Source of the DNA: Strix aluco
Taxonomy: Eukaryota > Chordata > Aves > Strigiformes > Strigidae
Assembly: GCF_031877795.1 (NCBI RefSeq)
Contig: NC_133932.1
Coordinates: 37,525,180-37,589,179 of the forward strand
Direction of reading: 5' to 3'
Length of the DNA stretch: 64,000 bases
The position numbers and the translations under genes were made by a program. Shown one piece after another: positions 40,109 through 51,700 of this stretch (position 1 is the stretch's first letter; every line of letters starts with the position of its first letter). The notes beneath the pieces are model-generated. The model saw nothing but the letters and a program-made list of their open reading frames with translations, did not search any database and was not told the origin of the DNA.

Positions 40109-41544
40109 ATTCAGGTATCACTTGTTAAGGCAGAAATATGGCAACCACCTTCTTGAGAGGGCATAATCTGGAAAGCCTGTCAAGGAATGTGAGGAATGCT
40201 AAGCCTCCCGTACAGGAGTGACGCACTCCCCTGGTCTTCAGCTGGTGACTGAGGTTATGCTCAGTGTAGTCAAAAAGCAAAGGGGATAGTGGATGGTCGC
40301 AAGCACAACACAGGTCTTTGGTGTGTTCCTTGGGATAATGCTCTTCAGCATGTGCTGATCATCTTTACTGCCAGATGAAAAGGACGTTGTGAGTATGCAA
40401 AGGATAAACTGAAAGCTGACTGCTGCTCAGTGATTTTAGCCATAACATTAATTCTGCTTACATAAGCTTAATACTTTCTGCAGTAATTTAGTGCAACTAG
40501 GCAAAGAATTAAGTCTTTTCTAACTACAGCTGAATGAAAATCAGTAGTACAAATATGTGAGCTATTGACTTAAATGCATTTAAGACATACTGTCAGCAAT
40601 TTTAGATCATTTATATTTTACCAGGAGAAAGCAACTGCAGTTGGTTAACAGGGCGTGCCCTGTATGTGGTGTTTAACATGCTTCAGGAAACTGTGGGTGC
40701 AAAATCATTCCAGTGCACCCCACTTAAGCAGAAAACACCATGCTGCTTTTTGTGATGCTTTGGGATGTAAAGTATTTTCCTTGGGTGATTGATTTTAGAA
40801 ACTTCTAGTATACTAAAACAAGCTAAAATTAGAGAGGCTTCAAGCTATGCTTCCTACAGATCCATATAAGTCATAGGGTGGTGGCTGTTTGCCCTGTAAA
40901 ACTATTGATTATCAAGTTTAACAGACTGCTGAAGTGTAAAAGAAGCGACTACAAGTATCATCGCAAAGCAGCTAAGTAGATAGGGCTAGTCAATGGTTTG
41001 TTTTCTGGGAAAACAAATAATATGAGCTTCATTCTGTTGCTAGTAATAAAGGGTTTTGTATAACAAGTCCGGAAGGAAATCTGGGCTATGCTGTTTCTGA
41101 GCCAACAATCATGTAAGAGGTTTTCTCCTAAGAAAACTCTAAGGGAAATTCATTGGAGAGAAATGAAATTGTTTGGTAGTTTTGCCACTACAGCACTAGC
41201 CCCCAGTCAGTGTTTCTGGTCACCTTTCCAGCCACTGCATCTGTTCACCTGCTTTCTAAATAATGACTTTTTAATAGTCTTCTCTTTACCGGGAGGATAT
41301 CAGTGTTAAAGGAGATTAGACTATTTATCTGCATCCTTTGACAACTTCAGAAGGCTGGAAATACACTTGACAAACAAGCTGGGAAGCTGAAAATTCAAGG
41401 TAGTAATTTCTTCAGAAGGCAGATTGGAAGTTTGTGGTTTGATGTAAAAAATCTTGAAGAATGCTTCCTCCAGTTGCAAGGTCGTTGCCATGCATAAAGC
41501 AATCAGAGAAAACAACAATTCTCAGCTGAGACTCATTCTTAATG
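40109..41544. other. Intergenic, nothing recognised
   Basis: The stretch to about 40340 contains more CpG than its surroundings (for example around 40208-40225) and may belong to the same unknown insert as 39.56-40.1 kb. The remainder is AT-rich unique sequence. Confidence 0.4.
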
Positions 41545-41690
41545 AGTTACTGTCTCCATTTTGTTCATGGGGAAGTAAGGTGCAGAGGTGGGATGACATA
41601 CACAATATCACAATATCACAAATCAAGGGCAGTGGAGTCCAAATTAGATGTGGACTACCTGTTGTGCATTCCCCTGCTTCAGAACATAAC
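41545..41690 (+). mobile_element. MIR/L2-type SINE relic
   Basis: ctccattttgttcatggggaagtaaggtgcagagg...gatgacatacacaatatcac...gggcagtggagtccaaattag follows the pattern ccccattttacagatggggaaactgaggcacagag...tgacttgcccaaggtcac...cagtggcagagctgggatta of ancient amniote SINEs. Diverged. Confidence 0.5.
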
Positions 41691-41739
41691 AGCCATGGTT
41701 TTGCATGTGGTGAGGACTTTCTGTCACTAAATATTTTGA

Positions 41740-42770
41740 ATCATCTGGTGGTCAACAGAGCTAAATCCAGCTGGCGGACGGTCACAAGTGGTGTTCCTCA
41801 GGGCTTGGTGTTGGGACCATTTCTGTTTAACATCTTTATTGATGATCTTGATAAGGACATAGAGTGTATCATCAGTAAGTTCGCAGATGACACCAAGTTA
41901 AGCGGGAGTGTTGATCTGCATGAAGATAGGGAGGCACTACAGAGAGACTTGGATAGATCGGATCAGTGGGCCAACATCAACAGGATGAGCTTCAACCAGG
42001 CCAAGTGCTAGGTCCTGCACTTGGGCCACAACAACCCCATGCATTGCTGCAGGCTTGGGGAGATGTGGCTGGAGAACTGTCTGGAAGAGAAGGATCTGGG
42101 GGTTCTAACTGACAAGCAGCTGAACATGAGCCAGCAGTGTGCCCAGGTGGCCAAGAAAGCCAGTGGCATCCTGGCTTGTATTAGGAATAGTGTGACCAGC
42201 AGAAGTAGGGAGGTGATAGTCCCCCTGCACTGGTGAGGCCACACCTTGAGTATTGTGTCCAGTTTTGGGCACCTCAATACGAGAGAGATATGGAGGTGCT
42301 GGAGCGAGTGCAGAGGAGGGCAACGAAGCTGGTGAAGGGCCTGGAGAACAAATCCTATGAGGAGTGACTGAAGGAGCTGGGACTGTTCAGTTTGAGGAAG
42401 AGGAGGCTGAGGGGAGACCTCATCACTCTCTACAGCTACCTGAAAGGACATTGTAGAGAGGTTGGTGCTGGTCTCTTCTCACAGGTAATTAGTGATAGAA
42501 CAAGAGGGAATGGCTTTAAACTGCAACAGGGGAGGTTTAGACTGGACATTAGGAAAAAATTTTTCACAGAAAGAGTGGTCAGACAGTGGAATAGGCTGCC
42601 TAGGGAGGTGGTGGAGTCACCATCCCTGGATGTGTTTAAGGGTCATTTAGAAGAGATGTTGGGGGATATGGTGTAGGGGAGAACTTTGTAGAGTAGAGCT
42701 GATGGTTGGACTCGATGATCCCAAGGGTCTTTTCCAACCTGAATGATTCTATGATTCTGTGATTCTATGA
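41740..42770 (+). mobile_element. CR1 LINE, 1.0-kb 3' part with reverse transcriptase remnant
   Basis: The sequence starts within ORF2 (tcacaagtggtgttcctcagg, giving VTSGVPQG). It continues through the FADD catalytic motif of the reverse transcriptase (FADDTKL at about 41881-41901) to the C-terminal block ([17 protein letters not shown]) and the 3' UTR ending in ATTCTATG/ATTCTGTG units. Stops interrupt it, for example TAG at 42009-42011 and TGA after GAGGAG near 42366, at places where CR1 normally has CGG, as CpG decay would give. It is 5'-truncated. The 186-codon frame at 41454-42011 joins unrelated upstream sequence to this remnant. Confidence 0.93.
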
Positions 42771-42885
42771 TCTAGGTTGGAAAAGACCCTAAGATCATGA
42801 GTCCAACCGTAAACCTAACACTGCCAACTCCACCACTAAACCACGTCCCTAAGTGTCATGTCTACATGTCTTTTAAATACCTTCA
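42771..42885 (-). mobile_element. CR1 LINE 3' fragment, tail-to-tail with the previous copy
   Basis: Read on the minus strand it gives ...ggtttagtggtggagttggcagtgttaggtttacggttggact...atgatcttagggtcttttccaaccta, a CR1 3' UTR. Its 3' end abuts the ATTCTATG tail of the plus-strand CR1 with no gap. About 115 bp is recognisable. Confidence 0.8.
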
Positions 42886-45172
42886 AGGATAAAAATAAGA
42901 ATGAGCTGTGGAGTCCTTATCTCAGAGGGATGAAGGATGAATCTCTGAGAACACCTGGAACTGATTTACAGTGACCAAAGTTTCTTTGAGGAACAGTACC
43001 TTTCTCTTTCAGGCTGTTTCATTTGTGAGGAATAAAGTTGTCACCAGGTTTAAGAGAAGTTGAGTTTTGATACCAACTCATCCAAAACCATTTTTGACCA
43101 GAGGCTGTTTAGTTAGCTTCCTTGCACCTTACTTTCCCTATGAAAGTGAGAAAATACTTGCAGAAAATTTATGGGAACAAAACCAACATATCAATGCACT
43201 AATTGAAAGATGACAGTATAACCGCATCTTCTTCCTTTGATAAGGCATTTGCTTCTGAGTTGTCCATTCCACATTAAAAATGCTAGTTTCTACTTTTTTT
43301 CCCCATCATATTGATATCTGACAGCTTTCAAAACAACCTTCCGCTTTACGTTCTATCTTCACTTCTTTCTCACCTAACTCTACTATTAAGCAGCCTACAG
43401 AAGAAATGGCTGAAAAAAATGGTCACCCTTCCCTCTTTGTTGCTCACTGGCCTAGATCAGGATTGCATTTGCAGAAAGGCTCTTTGGGGATTCCTCTTAG
43501 AAATACCAGCTGTGTCAGTGTTCCCATTCTCTCATAATTTAACAAACATGTATCTATACACACCTATGTCACAAACTGTCCTCCAAAATACATATATGTT
43601 TATAGTCGTTTGATCAAAGTCAGATTCATATGGCTTACACATTTACTAAGCAATATATTTTGAAGCAGAAAAAAACTTATTTGGGTTTTCTACTTCATTG
43701 GAAAGGTTTAAAACATACTTCTGAAATTGCAGAAGTAACTTCTTTATGTATGTAGAAAAGGATGTCACACAGAGTGCCTTCCTGTTAGCTAGCTGTGATT
43801 TTGCTGACACGTCTGGAAAAAAGCCGTTATCATCTCTACTTTTTCAGCAGTGTAATCCTTCAGGAAAATGTAACCCCAGAAAAGGAAGCTTGGAGGCAGA
43901 AAACAATGCAAGAACCTAGAAGAACTTTTATTTTTGTTTTCTTAACTGCATAGCACATGAGTGGGGCTTGGCAGATGAAAGACTGAAGAGAAACCTTACC
44001 TGGGAGGGTGGGCCCATTGTTGAACCCCCTCACACTCTCGTACACCCTGTGCAGAAGCCCCATAGCTGCATGTTGCCACAGGTGTTTTCTCTTCTTTGGG
44101 CTGAGAGGACTTTATCTCTCCTGCTGCAATCATGTGCTGCCTGTCCTGCAAAAGCAGCCTGGGAGGGACCGTTGCGACAGGGGAGCACCAGTGAGCCCAG
44201 GAGATGGCTTCAAGATAGAGATGGGGACACAGTGGGGCTGGGAGTGCACAAAGGTAGGGGTGAGGGCAGCTGCCAAAGCCAGAGCACCTGACTCCCAGCT
44301 GACTGCCCATGGGGAGTGATGGCTGTGGGGCTGGTAGCAAAGCACGGTGGTTTCTGCTCCGCTGACTTTAAGGACAGGATCCTGGATGGATGCGATTTTT
44401 CTGTCAGTTCCAATTTCCAGCTTTCTGGGCAAATTTTTTTTTTTTTTTTTTTGACTTTCAAGCTTTGCAATGTATGAGCAGTAAGGCTAGAAGACACTTT
44501 ATGTAGTTTTTCTTAATAGTGGCTTACCATGCCGGAGGAGCATTTGTGTACAAGTGTGTGATAAAATCCACCCCCCACCAGCTCTTGGTGGGGCAGAGCA
44601 GAGGCTGCAGGTCAATGCAGACCCTGAGCTGCATGCTGAACAATGGTGGAGCCTGCTATTGCTGGCCTTAGCCTTCAAAATTGCATTACGCTGATAAAGT
44701 TAGCAATCCCAGGGCTTGCCAGGCAGCACAAAGCACATGAACTGCCTTCTTTCTTGCTGCCCAGACTGTATTTCCCTTCCCCCTACCATGGGGATTTTTA
44801 TTTCTTTCCGTTTTTTTTTTTTATATTTTATTTTAACAGAAGTGAATTGGGTCCACAATAAGCTCCAAAGAAATAAATAAAGTGATGCATCCTCTTCCAG
44901 CATCCCTCTGGCTGGGGAGATGATAATCCTGGCAGCGGCAGCCCCGGCTGATGTGCTGGGCACAGCAAATAGCAGGTAGCAGGGCTGTGTGTAGGGCTGT
45001 GGGGTGGCAGCTGGAAAGCGCTGGGCTGCTGGTGGGTGCTTCTTTTGGGCTCCCAAAAAAGGGGTGTTGTTCCAGCCCTTACAGCTAACTTAGCAGCAGC
45101 ATCTTGGGTGTGAAAGCTTGGCAGCAACTCAGTGATGTTTCCTATCCAGTCTGAGGTGGAGGGAAGGAAAAG

Positions 45173-45204
45173 CAAGTAAGAAAGTAAGAAAGTAAGAAAG
45201 AAAA
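45173..45204. repeat. Short AAAGTAAG microsatellite
   Basis: About three 8-bp units (aagtaaga-type) followed by aaagaaaa. Simple repeat. Confidence 0.8.
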
Positions 45205-48200
45205 TGGGGGCAAAAATCCCCTTTGGGCTAGGAAGCATCTTTTGTTCATTGCACGTGAGCGATTCCCAGCAGTCAATGATAGACCATGGTGTGTTAGAGT
45301 AGTTTTGGCTTTCTGTGTGCTCCAGTACTTTTCCATAAGGATTATAGCATTGCTGGATTTTAATGATGTGGTAGGCTGCATTAATACTGGCTACATCCAA
45401 CTTAAATGGGTTTGATACTGGCGTCCATGTGCTCCTAATCAGATTTTGATGAAAGCTAGAGGCAGTAAAAGAAAATTATATTTAGCTTCTGGCCAGCATT
45501 TGGCTGGTTTCAGGGCAGCTGCTGATGTGGTCCATCACAGACAAATGCAGGAGCCAGAGGAAGTGTCTCTGGCAGGACCTAGGGGGCCCAAGTGGCCAAA
45601 ATCTTGACAGGGAGTCACCCCGCCATGCCAACGGTGGCAGGGTGGGTGATGTATTGCCAGGCTATTGCTGGAGGTGGTGAGGATGCCTCTGCCTGATTCC
45701 CAGTATGGGGACAGGAGAAGACAGTGGGGAAGGAGGGGCAGGGCAGCTGCCCGTGGGCTGGCAGGGACATGCTCAAGGTAGCAAAGACCTCCAAGGATGG
45801 GTCCTGGGGACTGTGTTTAACTAGTGGCCCCAGCACAAGATGCATGTGCTGAGGAAGTTTGGCACTGGTGAGCAGTTGGGGAGCATTGCCAGTGTGGAGG
45901 AGAACAGGATGGTGACCCAGAAAGAAGCAAAAGACGCTGAAGTACAGAAATGAGGAAAAATTTGGCAGTATGGAGTACCAGCATCATGTGCTTTGGGGGC
46001 AAAGAAGAATTTCTGCTTCAAGCTGGAAGCCCGCCCTCCTAGAACTGGCACAGGAGGAGAAAGGCTTATGTGCACAGGTTCGTCTCCAAGCCACGGGGAG
46101 CTGTAATGCGATGCAGTGGTGGCAAAGAGAAATGTGATGAGTAGATGCGCTAAGGAGCTATTTTCAGAAGTGAAGGGAATACTGAGTAACATTGCAAAGC
46201 ACTGCAGTGGCACCTCCTTTGGGGCAGGTACTGTGTCATGTTTGAACCCCTGGTCAAAAAGGATAAATTCACATGGAGAGATTGGCGAAAAGCTATTCCA
46301 GGTATAAAGGTCTTGCACTGTCCAATGTATGAGAGGAGGTGACATGACCTTGGTTGCTGTAGTCTAAAAAAATTTCCAAATTTCCAAATTTGGAATCTCC
46401 AAAAATGGTGAGTATCGAAAGTTGTTTTGTACTCAGGAATAAAGAAAACATAAAGCTGGAGAAGGAACTTACTCCAGAGGAAGGGGAAATAATGTCTCTT
46501 CAGCAGATGCATGCTGCAGATTGTACATTACATGTCATGAGGAACTGCATGAAAAATAAAGCAAGGAGAGAGTATGACTGCACCACAGCATATACTGAAT
46601 GTACAGCACAGGCTGCCTGGCACACTGAGAAACAGGATCACAGCAGGAATATTACCAGGATCTGTTAACGTCTCTCACCTGAAGCGAGGAAGCAGCTGGT
46701 GAGCCAGGGAATGGCAGGTCCCCTTCACACTGCTGTGTGGCTTTTCCCTGTGGTGACACAGCCAAGACTTTGCAGGACTTTGCAAGGAAGCTGGGAACTT
46801 TCCCTGAGAAACTGGCTGCTGTTAGCAACCAGGGTTTCACTGATAGAAATCTTCTACCTAGGGATGCCTGCAGTGTATTAGTGGTAGCTGAAGAGAGTGA
46901 ATTCAACCAGTTCTATATATCCTTAGCAAAGTATTCTGCATTCCTTTTCTTAGCAGTACATTTTTAACCTGTAGTCATCTTTGCCTGACTGTTCCTATTC
47001 CTAATGTCAGCATCAACATCTTAAGTGACTCATGCTAAAAGCACAAGTATTTTGGCGCATGGTGTCTTAAGAGTCCATGTTGAAGTCTTGTCCACTACTA
47101 TTCAAACATCACAAGAGCCTGGCAGACACTTGATCCCCGTTGGTGTCAGCAGGAAGGATTCAGAAATGTGTGCTGAGATAATCCCCTGGGAGGTGACAAA
47201 GCCTCTTTGGGTTACAGACAGGCCCACCCCATAGTCACCCACAGGGTGAGTCCGAGTTCCAAAAGCTGGCAGCAGGGCTTATTGACATGCCATAGATGAA
47301 GGTCAGAGACTTCTAAAGGGTGGCCTGTCAGGCTGTAATTTTTGTTTCTAAATTAGATGTGAAGCTGACGGCAGAAACTCAGCAAGTGCTTCTTCCTCTC
47401 TTGGTGCCATCACCCAGTGGGGTGGCACCTGGGCATCAGGTCCTGCCCCAGGAAGGGGAGAAGCAGCTCCAGGGGCAATAGCTGCCGTGTCCCTTTCTCA
47501 GCCTCCTGCACCAAAACAATGAGTGCCTCTGTGAGTGTAAAGCCGTCTTCTGCTCACTAGCAAGAAGTCAATGGTTCCTGCTATAAACCAGGATTTTACA
47601 CTTGTTTTTCCATATTTTACCCATTGAAGGGTCGTGGGGTGTAATGGGAAGGAAACCGGCTCCTTTGCTGCCTGTTGAAATTAGGTGCTGTTGCAGATGT
47701 GTGCATGGAAGGAAGCAGCCTTGGAAATACTGGTGCAATGTGGCATTAACAGATTTATCAGACAGATGGCTTCACTCTTGAATAGTGACTTGTCCCTTAT
47801 GTTTGGTTAAGCCTTTGCCAAGCAAATTTTGCACGGTGAGGGCAGGGGCTCATGACCACTTGTTTCCACAAGACGCTGCCTGACCTCAAAGGTGGCAGGG
47901 GAGGGTTATACTCACCAAGCCCTCATCAGACACCGCCACTGAGGGTAATGCCTCAATTGGGCTATGGAAAATCACTCATAAACTGTGTGTCACCTGACAG
48001 ATTCTTCCTAACCTCAGTGAGACTAGTAAAGATAAAAGTTCAATAAGATGCCACAATTGTTGACTTATTAAAAACCCCACCCCACTGATGTGCCAATCAT
48101 GTAGCGATCAAAGATGGCAAGGCACCAGAGGGCAAGAGCCCGGCAGAAGAAATTGTCTGCAAATGGCATACCCAAGGGAACAGAGGGAGGCTTTTGTCTC

Positions 48201-48695
48201 TCAGTAATGTGGCTCACTTGCAGAAAGAAACCAAAACAGCTGCCTTTTAGGCAAAAATGACTCCAGCAAATTTTTTCCATGAGTTGGATGAATTGTTTTG
48301 TACGAGTCATTTCCTCTAAAGAAGTTTGATTAAAATAAAGGTTTCACAAAAACAAAACTCAATGGCCTCCTCAAATTTTGCCTGAAATTTTGTTAAAAGG
48401 AACTGTTTCTTCTCTTTACTTTGTGTGTAGGGGCCCAGAGACACCCTCTGGGGCAAGACAGCACCGAAAAGGGAACATCTAACCCCAAAAGAGGTGTGGG
48501 GTGAGTTTTGCCTTGTGGGGTATTTTGGGCTCCCTGTGCAGCTGGGACAGTGCAGGGAGCAGAGGTGGGCTGTGAGAGCTGCCAAATGTGGCCCCATGGC
48601 ACTTCTGCAGCTCAGCAGTGGAAGAGGACCATCTGATGGGGAATCCAGGATTCCCTGAGCTCATTGGCTGCTCCAAGCCACCCATCCGGAGGAGA

Positions 48696-48720
48696 TGCCC
48701 TGCCCTGCCCTGCCCTGCCT
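48696..48720. repeat. Short (TGCCC)n pentamer repeat
   Basis: About five units of tgccc/tgcct, followed by irregular ctgcctg units to about 48740. Confidence 0.85.
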
Positions 48721-51700
48721 TGCTGCCTGCCTGCTGCCTGACTGTCACCCCACATAAGTCTTTGTTCTCCTGGATGCAAAGTGTAGCCCGGCATTGGTGA
48801 ATTACTGTGTTTGCTGTGGTTTCAGCCTGGGCGATAGCGCTACTGATCTGTATTTGTCATGTTACCATTATGTAGAGATAGATTGTCTCTGAAACTGTTT
48901 GTCTGTTGCCTGTTGCTGTACCCTGATCCCATAACTCGTTGGGGCTGCCCTGAGTCCTTGTTCAGTCTGTCTTGATTTTGTGGCTGACCATAACGCTATG
49001 AAAGCTTGCTGCCTAATGTGTGAAATTTTGGGGGCACCAAGAGAAATAAGAAAGTAGATGGATGGTTGTTGTTTCACACAGGGTAGGTGTGGATGGTGAA
49101 GCAGCTGACTTGCAGAGTGGGGTGGAAAGTGATAGATGGTCCTAAAAAGTCACTTCCTATTAATGTGCTGTATACTAAGTACATTGCAGAGGGTATGGGT
49201 TAATGTTCAAAATATAGCAGAAAAGTGCAGCATGTACCTATTTAAAGCTGCTGAGCTATCTATTTTTGAAATGTTTGGTCATTAAAAATCTTCTAAGACA
49301 TCTAAGAAAGTGCATCAGTGCTTTTTTTTTTTTTTCTTTTTTACCCCAGGTGTCTTTTTCTATATTAACAAGCAGCCTGACTTCATGATTACCTCCAGGA
49401 GCACAAGAAGTGCAACTCTATGTACTTAGATATGTGGGGGAGGATGAAAATTCAGAGATCCCAGTCCAATGCTTTAAGTGGAAACCTTACGCTAACCAAA
49501 CTAGAGATACTGCAGTCTCTGATCGCTTAAAGGTTTGATGGTTTAATATTTGAAGCTCAATATTGATGATTCAGACGTACACATTTCTGTCAGGCATTCA
49601 TCATGCACTGCTATTCTGTTGTATGTTGTTGCATTTTATTAGTTTTTCATTTCCCTGTGATGACTGCACAGACCCTGGGGCATGGAGGCAGCGAGGCTGC
49701 TGTGGGTACCTCATGGCAGAAGTGTGGGTTCATCTGCCCAACCACAGCTTTTCCATGCTCAAGTGGGTGCTGGAAAGGAGGCTGGTGGCAATCCTAGGGC
49801 TGGCACGGTTTTTGATCTTGGGTACCAGAAGAGGAAAATGTGAGTTTGACATACTTAATTATGCTCAGAGTTTTAAATAATACCAGCAGAAGGGGTCTGT
49901 GTCCTTTGTGACTGTGCAGGCGAATGCCTTCGTTGGGCAGAGCAACGTTTTGTTTAGCTGTGGGCTGAACCAACTGATTGGTTGGGTTTTTTTCTCAGTA
50001 AAATGCTATGGGATATGTTTTGCAGTGGTTAGTGCAAGGACTGCTTCCAGATATTAAGAATTTTTCCTTTCTTAATTACAATTCCATTTCCTGAATCCCA
50101 AAAAGCAGGCACTTGATTTAATGGGCAAGAAGAAACAAGGACAGGTACATTTATTGCTCATCTATGTTTTACTGCGCTGTATGAAAGATTAATAAGCTTT
50201 GAACTTGTGGGCAGCCAGTTTTCCTGGCCTGACTCATGAAAAAGAGGAACTTGTTGGAGGTGCTGACACCCCCATGTCTGGCTGCACACAACACATCCCG
50301 ATCCAGGGCAGATCATGGTTTCATTCTCTTGGAAAAAGGAGGGCTGAGGGGGGAATATAAACTAGAGATAAAATAAAACACTTATAAACAAAGCAAGTTG
50401 CAAATATCTGCATTTTTTTTAAATATCTTTTTCATGATTAAAAAATGCCATTCATAAAAAGTCACCTGGCAAGCAATCAGTCAGAAATAAATATATAAAT
50501 ACTCAGCTGGACATGTACACTCCCACAATGTCCACATCTTCAATCTCATCTTTCATGGGGCAGAGTGGAAGAGGGCTAAAGCTACATATGCAAGTTGTGA
50601 CAATCCTGGCTGTGGAGAGACCTGAACTCTGTGGCTGCTATTGGGCAGAGCTGAGCCACAGCTGCCAAGGGGGCAGACGACAAGAATTCAGGCTTTTCAG
50701 TTTGGATTTGAGCAGGGCCTGCTCCCTGTCCCACTGGCTACTTATTTTATTTAGTGACTCTTAAATACTCTCAGGCTGCTCTTATTAAAGGTGAGTGCTA
50801 CGACCACCAGCTGTGAGGACAAGCCCTCAAGCAACAAAGAAAACAGTTGTAAGCTGTCCATATAGGAGATGTCAAGTGTGAATCAGATACCTGGGAAATC
50901 ATGGGGAAGGTGGACATCTGTCTACTAATATTCACTGTCATTCACTTAAAAAAAACCCACCCAAAAATCCAACATTTTTTCTCAACAGGAAAAAAACCTG
51001 TACATTTTTTAAAGTATAAATATTTAAAAGGCATTGATAAATATTTGTGGAGCAGATGGTTTTGCTTAATTTACTAAATCACTGCAAATAATACTCTTAG
51101 GTAACAGAAAGTATGTAGTAGAGCAGGGTTGCAGGCAGGTGGATGGAGTACTGTACTGATAAACGAGGTTTCCCTGAAAAAAAAGGTATAATAGTCATCT
51201 TTTTATTTCAGATGCTGAAATGGCAATGCATTATAGGTCAGTTCCAAGTTTTTAAAGAAATAAATGTTCACTGAATGGCCTTTTTCCCTTTTGTGAAAGA
51301 CATGTTTCACTTCTTGGAATTAATCTTGAAACAAAGTGCAAACATTTCAAAGAGGAATGATATCAAAAATTATTTCATTTCTGTTGAGCTTCTAGGAGAA
51401 CTTTTTTTGAATTTTGAATCTTGATGGTAATATTGCATCAGATTTCCCTTGTGTCCCATTTTATACCAATGCCATGCCTGACAGCAGATTAGCTTGCTGT
51501 GTTCAGCTGGATTTGGAGCCTTCTGCTCCAGGACAAAACGGTGTAGGAGCCATCCTGATGGTGTCACATTGCCCCAAATCTTTCTTTAAAAATCATGGGT
51601 ATGGGCTAGCGCCACAGCCTGTATCAACCATGATATGCTTGTAATGATGCAATTCTGTTGCCTTCAGCACCAGCTGAAAAGCAGGTGACAAGTCTCAAGA

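Noticed and set aside
41454-42011. 186-codon frame resembling a reverse transcriptase gene
   Set aside because: Only the part after about 41740 is CR1 reverse transcriptase; the rest is unrelated upstream sequence. The element is truncated and carries stops.
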